From positions 1 through 17,869 of the forward strand of contig JAASSQ010000030.1 in NCBI GenBank assembly GCA_021767845.1: 17,869 nucleotides of DNA, written 5' to 3'. This DNA comes from Roseovarius sp. (lineage in GTDB: Bacteria; Pseudomonadota; Alphaproteobacteria; Rhodobacterales; Rhodobacteraceae). The notes beneath the pieces were generated by a model. That model had not been told where the DNA came from. It saw only the letters and a list, made by a program, of their open reading frames with translations, and did no database searches. The first letter of the stretch is position 1. Each line of letters starts with the position of its first letter. This document shows, in pieces, positions 15,039 to 17,869 of the stretch. Both the position numbers and the translations under genes were made by a program.

Positions 15039-15802
15039 CCGGTCTTCCCGACGATTTCCTGCGCGTGCCCTTGGCGCACAGGGCGTTGCATGACGTGAAG
15101 AATGGCCGCCCGGAGAATTCGCGCGCGGCCATTCGCGCGGCGATTGCGGCCGGTTACGGAATCGAGATCGACTTGCAGGCCTCGTCGGATGGGCGGGCCA
15201 TGGTCTTTCATGACTACGACCTTGCCCGGCTGACCGGGCGGAAAGGCCCCGTGCTGCAACGCGATGCCAGGGAATTGTCGGGTCTCCCCCTGCTCGGCGG
15301 TGACGAGGGTATCCCGGCCTTTGACGAGATCCTGCAACTGGTCGCAGGTCGCGTGCCGCTGTTGGTCGAATTGAAAGACCAGCAGGGGCAGATGGGCCGG
15401 ACCGACGGCACGCTGGAACGCGCGGTGGCGGCTGACCTGCACGGCTATGCGGGCCCCGTGGCGGTCATGTCGTTCAATCCACACATGGTCGCGGCGCTGC
15501 GCGATCATGCGCCGGATGTGCCCCGCGGGCTGACGACCGCCGGGTTCCGGCGGATCGGGTGGCCGTTGCTGAAGCGGCCGGTGCGCCACCACCTGCGGCA
15601 TATACCGGATTACGATACGGTTGGTGCGAGCTTTATCAGCCATGATATCAAGGGCTTGGACATGCCGCGCGTGGCCGAATTGAAGGCGCGGGGCGCGCCG
15701 GTCCTGTGCTGGACGGTGCGCGGGCGGAAAGAGGAACGCGCCGCGCGCATGGTGGCCGACAACATCACCTTCGAAGGTTATCTGCCCGACATTCCGTCTT
15801 GA
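15035..15802 (+). CDS. Glycerophosphodiester phosphodiesterase
   Basis: This 255-residue GDPD enzyme hydrolyses glycerophosphodiesters to glycerol 3-phosphate and an alcohol. There is no signal peptide, which points to a cytoplasmic UgpQ-like role. The TIM-barrel signatures are LAHRALHD (H15, R16), RPENSRAAIRAAIAAGYGIEIDL (E44, D46 as metal ligands) and DGRAMVFHDYDLARLTGR (H59, catalytic). Further ones are IPAFDEILQLV, PLLVELKD, VAVMSFNPHMVAALR and, near the end, VLCWTVRG. It starts in the ATGA overlap with the RidA gene. The following gene begins 52 nt downstream, so the string may continue as one operon. The lipid-headgroup substrate cannot be deduced, and the pairing with RidA has no obvious chemical reason. 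Confidence 0.92.
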   Translation: MTGLPDDFLRVPLAHRALHDVKNGRPENSRAAIRAAIAAGYGIEIDLQASSDGRAMVFHDYDLARLTGRKGPVLQRDARELSGLPLLGGDEGIPAFDEILQLVAGRVPLLVELKDQQGQMGRTDGTLERAVAADLHGYAGPVAVMSFNPHMVAALRDHAPDVPRGLTTAGFRRIGWPLLKRPVRHHLRHIPDYDTVGASFISHDIKGLDMPRVAELKARGAPVLCWTVRGRKEERAARMVADNITFEGYLPDIPS

Positions 15803-15854
15803 ACACCGTCGCACGGGCCACAGATTGACGCCGGGAGCCGCAGAGCGAACGGGC

Positions 15855-17042
15855 ATGGCAGAGCAACAGATCGACATCACGGTGCATGACACCCTGTCGC
15901 GCATTTCCGCGTCGGACTGGGATGCCTGCGCGTGCCCCGAAGCGGCGGATGGGGGCCGGCCGGTCGATCCGTTCACCACCCACAGGTTTCTCAAGGCGCT
16001 CGAGGACAGCCGCTCGGTCGGGGCGGGAACGGGGTGGACTCCATACTACCTGACGGCAGAATGTGACGGACAAGTCATTGGCTGCGCACCGCTTTTCCTG
16101 AAATCCCACAGCCAGGGCGAGTATATATTCGACCACAACTGGGCCCACGCCTTTGAGCGCGCCGGGGGCCGGTACTACCCCAAGCTGCAAATCGCGGTGC
16201 CGTTCACGCCGGTGACCGGGCGGCGGTTCCTGACGCGGCCGGGATTCGATGGGACAGGGCGCGCCGCGTTGGTGCGGGGCGCTGTGCAACTTGCGGAAAA
16301 CAATGGTCTTTCCTCATTGCATGTGACGTTCTGCACGGGCGACGAGCTTGACTGGGGCGCGCAGGCGGGCCTGATGCCGCGGCGCACGCAGCAATACCAT
16401 TGGGTCAACCGCGATTACCGGGATTTCGACGACTTCCTGGCGTCGCTCAGTTCGCGCAAGCGCAAGACGATTCGCAAGGAACGCCGCACGGCGCAGAAAT
16501 TCGGCGGTGAAATCAATCAGTTGACCGACAACGCGATCCAGCCGTGCCATTGGGACGCGATGTGGGAGTTCTATCAGGATACCGGCGCGCGCAAATGGGG
16601 GATGCCGTATCTGACGCGGGCGTTCTTCGAGATCGCGCATGATACCTTGCGCGACGACATCCTTCTGGTCATGGCGGAACGCGACGGGCGGGCCGTGGCG
16701 GGGGCGATGAACCTGATCGGACGCGACGCGCTTTATGGCCGATACTGGGGCTGCCGCGAGCATCATCCCTGCCTGCATTTCGAGCTATGTTATTATCAGG
16801 CAATGGATTTCTCGATCGCCCACGGCCTGCGCACGGTCGAGGCCGGGGCGCAGGGCGAACACAAGCTGGCGCGCGGTTACTTGCCGACGCCCACCCATTC
16901 GCTGCACTGGATCGCGGACCCCGCGTTCCGGGAGGCGATTGGAAAATACCTCGAGGCCGAGCGCGCCGCGGTTGAGGAAGACATTGAAATTCTTACGTCT
17001 TTCGGACCGTTCAAGAAATCCCAAGTGGAGGACCACCAGTGA
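15855..17042 (+). CDS. FemAB-like GNAT-fold acyltransferase (peptidogalycan family)
   Basis: The 395-residue product resembles the FemAB_like family (often annotated 'GNAT family N-acetyltransferase' or 'peptidogalycan biosynthesis protein'). Supporting segments are ISASDWDACA, DPFTTHRFLKALEDS, GWTPYYLTAECDGQVIGCAPLFLKSHSQGEYIFDHNWAHAFERAGG, YYPKLQIAVPFTPVTGRRFL and LHVTFCTGDE. Later come FLASLSSRKRKTIRKERRTA, WEFYQDTGARKWGMPYLTRAFF, YGRYWGCREHHPCLHFELCYYQAMDFSI and GAQGEHKLARGYLPTPTHSLHW. It probably joins an amino-acyl or acyl group to a cell-envelope or small-molecule acceptor; the substrate is unknown. I chose the ATG at 15855; an in-frame TTG at 15825 is less likely. The 3' end overlaps the next gene by 4 nt (GTGA). 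Confidence 0.85.
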   Translation: MAEQQIDITVHDTLSRISASDWDACACPEAADGGRPVDPFTTHRFLKALEDSRSVGAGTGWTPYYLTAECDGQVIGCAPLFLKSHSQGEYIFDHNWAHAFERAGGRYYPKLQIAVPFTPVTGRRFLTRPGFDGTGRAALVRGAVQLAENNGLSSLHVTFCTGDELDWGAQAGLMPRRTQQYHWVNRDYRDFDDFLASLSSRKRKTIRKERRTAQKFGGEINQLTDNAIQPCHWDAMWEFYQDTGARKWGMPYLTRAFFEIAHDTLRDDILLVMAERDGRAVAGAMNLIGRDALYGRYWGCREHHPCLHFELCYYQAMDFSIAHGLRTVEAGAQGEHKLARGYLPTPTHSLHWIADPAFREAIGKYLEAERAAVEEDIEILTSFGPFKKSQVEDHQ

Positions 17043-17341
17043 CCGAGAAACTCAGCGATACCGCCCGCGACACCACGCTCACCCCGCTCTTGGAGGCGGG
17101 CTGGAGCCTGGACGAGACCCGCGATGCCATAAACAAATCGTTCAAGTTCAGTGACTTCACCGAGGCGTTCGGCTTCATGACCCGCGCCGCGATCTGGGCG
17201 GAAAAATGGAACCACCACCCCGAATGGTCCAATGTCTACAACACGGTCGAGATCACGCTGACCACGCATGACGTGGGCGGGCTGAGTTCGCTGGACGTGA
17301 AACTGGCCCGCAAACTGGACCTGCTGGCCGGAAACGGCTGA
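17039..17341 (+). CDS. phhB: 4a-hydroxytetrahydrobiopterin (pterin-4a-carbinolamine) dehydratase
   Basis: This is a 100-residue PCD/DCoH protein, a normal length for the family, which dehydrates the 4a-carbinolamine left by aromatic amino acid hydroxylases and also supports pterin or molybdopterin metabolism. The signature is AEKWNHHPEWSNVYNTVEITLTTHD-like, with H59-H60-P61 and W63, and a later histidine in LTTHDVGGLSSLD completing the active site. GGAGGA lies 7 nt before a GTG start that overlaps the stop of the acyltransferase gene, so expression is coupled to it. No phenylalanine hydroxylase gene is in view. The symbol is by homology only. Confidence 0.9.
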   Translation: MTEKLSDTARDTTLTPLLEAGWSLDETRDAINKSFKFSDFTEAFGFMTRAAIWAEKWNHHPEWSNVYNTVEITLTTHDVGGLSSLDVKLARKLDLLAGNG

Positions 17342-17342
17342 G

Positions 17343-17418
17343 TTTCGTACGAAATTGCAACTTTGCAGGCGGGTTTCGTACCAAATCCGGGCACGCCGCC
17401 GAAAGTTTCGTACAAAAC
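17343..17418. repeat. Phased triple-palindrome element, copy B
   Basis: Three copies of the core found at 12861-12938: TTTCGTACGAAA (17343-17354, perfect), TTTCGTACCAAA (17374-17385, one mismatch) and TTTCGTACAAAA (17406-17417, one mismatch). Their centres are at 17348.5, 17379.5 and 17411.5, spacings 31 and 32 bp. Around the second copy the arms CGGG and TCCG keep pairing if G-U is allowed. Around the third, G and C still pair. The element starts 2 bp after the pterin dehydratase stop, in the gap to the convergent peroxiredoxin gene. Confidence 0.8.
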
Positions 17419-17455
17419 CGGCCCGTCCGGCCCGATGCGACCACGGCTCCCGCAC

Positions 17456-17491
17456 AAGAAAATGCCCGGCCGCCACGGGTGCGGCCGGGCA
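17456..17491 (-). terminator. Rho-independent terminator of the peroxiredoxin gene
   Basis: A perfect 11-bp stem (TGCCCGGCCGC 17463-17473 with GCGGCCGGGCA 17481-17491) closes a 7-nt loop. On the minus strand it is followed by TTTTCTT (17462-17456). It lies 33 nt beyond the peroxiredoxin stop. Confidence 0.85.
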
Positions 17492-17524
17492 AAACTCGGG
17501 TCCGGCCAAGGGTGGGCCGACCGA

Positions 17525-17869
17525 TTACATCTCGGCCAGAAGCGCCTCGCCCGCCGACACCTCGCAGGCGCCGGGATTGTCCTCGACATGCAGCAGCGTG
17601 ACGGTGCCGTCCTCGACCAGCATCGCATAGCGCTTGGACCGCGCGACAAGGCCCACGGGCGGGGCGGTGAAATCCATGCCGATCGCCTTGGTAAGGTTTG
17701 ATTCAGGATCTCCGAGCATGGTGATGCCCGCGTCCGCCGCGCCGGTCTCCTTGCCCCAGGCTCCCATCACGAAAGGATCGTTGACAGAAATGCAGATGAT
17801 CTCGTCCACGCCCTTGGCGTCGAACTGGTCCTTGGTGCGCACGAAGCTGGGTACATGCGCCGAATGGCA
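17525..17869 (-). CDS. Peroxiredoxin (Prx5/AhpC-TSA type), C-terminal part
   Basis: The frame ends with TAA at 17527-17525 and runs off the right edge without a start; 114 residues are visible. The edge codon is TGC, giving CHSAHVPSF, which corresponds to the PGxFTPTC-x-x-x-H-x-P active site of Prx5-type peroxiredoxins, so the window is cut exactly at the peroxidatic cysteine. Downstream motifs fit: GVDEIICISVNDPFVMGAWGK, MLGDPESNLTKAIGM, VGLVARSKRYAMLVEDGTV and LHVEDNPGACEVSAGEALLAEM. The second cysteine, in NPGACEVS, is the usual resolving-Cys position of the family. The enzyme reduces hydroperoxides, probably with glutathione/glutaredoxin or thioredoxin as donor. About 50 N-terminal residues are missing from the window. 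Confidence 0.92.
   Translation of the reverse strand, partial: CHSAHVPSFVRTKDQFDAKGVDEIICISVNDPFVMGAWGKETGAADAGITMLGDPESNLTKAIGMDFTAPPVGLVARSKRYAMLVEDGTVTLLHVEDNPGACEVSAGEALLAEM

Overview
The window is high-G+C DNA with tightly packed genes, short intergenic gaps and several 4-nt start/stop overlaps. The gene set points to a member of the Rhodobacteraceae (Roseobacter/Rhodobacter group, Alphaproteobacteria): ilvD followed by small family-restricted genes, mutL-rmuC, a persulfide dioxygenase-rhodanese pair, glnK-amtB, a class A PBP, mlaA-mlaC with a Tat signal, and a RidA-GDPD-acyltransferase string. It looks like core chromosome. I see no insertion sequence, phage gene, tRNA, rRNA or CRISPR array.

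Layout. 1-368 (-): N-terminus of a membrane protein, probably a CPBP-family intramembrane protease, cut by the left edge. 488-4154 (+): ilvD, an unknown lipoprotein, a DUF6478-like protein and a small conserved protein, closely spaced or overlapping. 4185-7228 (-): rmuC and mutL, overlapping by 4 nt. 7375-8669 (+): a persulfide-dioxygenase-type metallo-beta-lactamase protein and a one-domain rhodanese, behind a dyad that fits the ATTC-N8-GAAT operator of SqrR/BigR repressors. 8743-10424 (-): glnK then amtB, with an NtrC-like dyad upstream and a strong terminator after amtB. 10679-12823 (+): a bifunctional class A penicillin-binding protein. 12947-14381 (-): mlaA and mlaC, lipid-asymmetry components. 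14577-17341 (+): RidA, GDPD, a FemAB-like acyltransferase and pterin carbinolamine dehydratase. 17525-17869 (-): peroxiredoxin, cut by the right edge exactly at its peroxidatic cysteine codon.

The most unusual signal is non-coding. Two convergent intergenic gaps, 4.5 kb apart, each hold three copies of a palindrome with core TTTYGTACRAAA. Centre-to-centre spacing is 32 and 31 bp in one gap and 31 and 32 bp in the other, about three helical turns each. Flanking bases vary between copies but mostly stay paired. I know no described element that fits, and it is the best candidate here for something undescribed.

A second curiosity is the mlaA/mlaC junction. A tandem DNA repeat encodes an Asp-Pro-Tyr-rich tail on MlaA and at the same time provides two identical in-frame ribosome-binding-site-plus-ATG sequences for mlaC, 24 nt apart.
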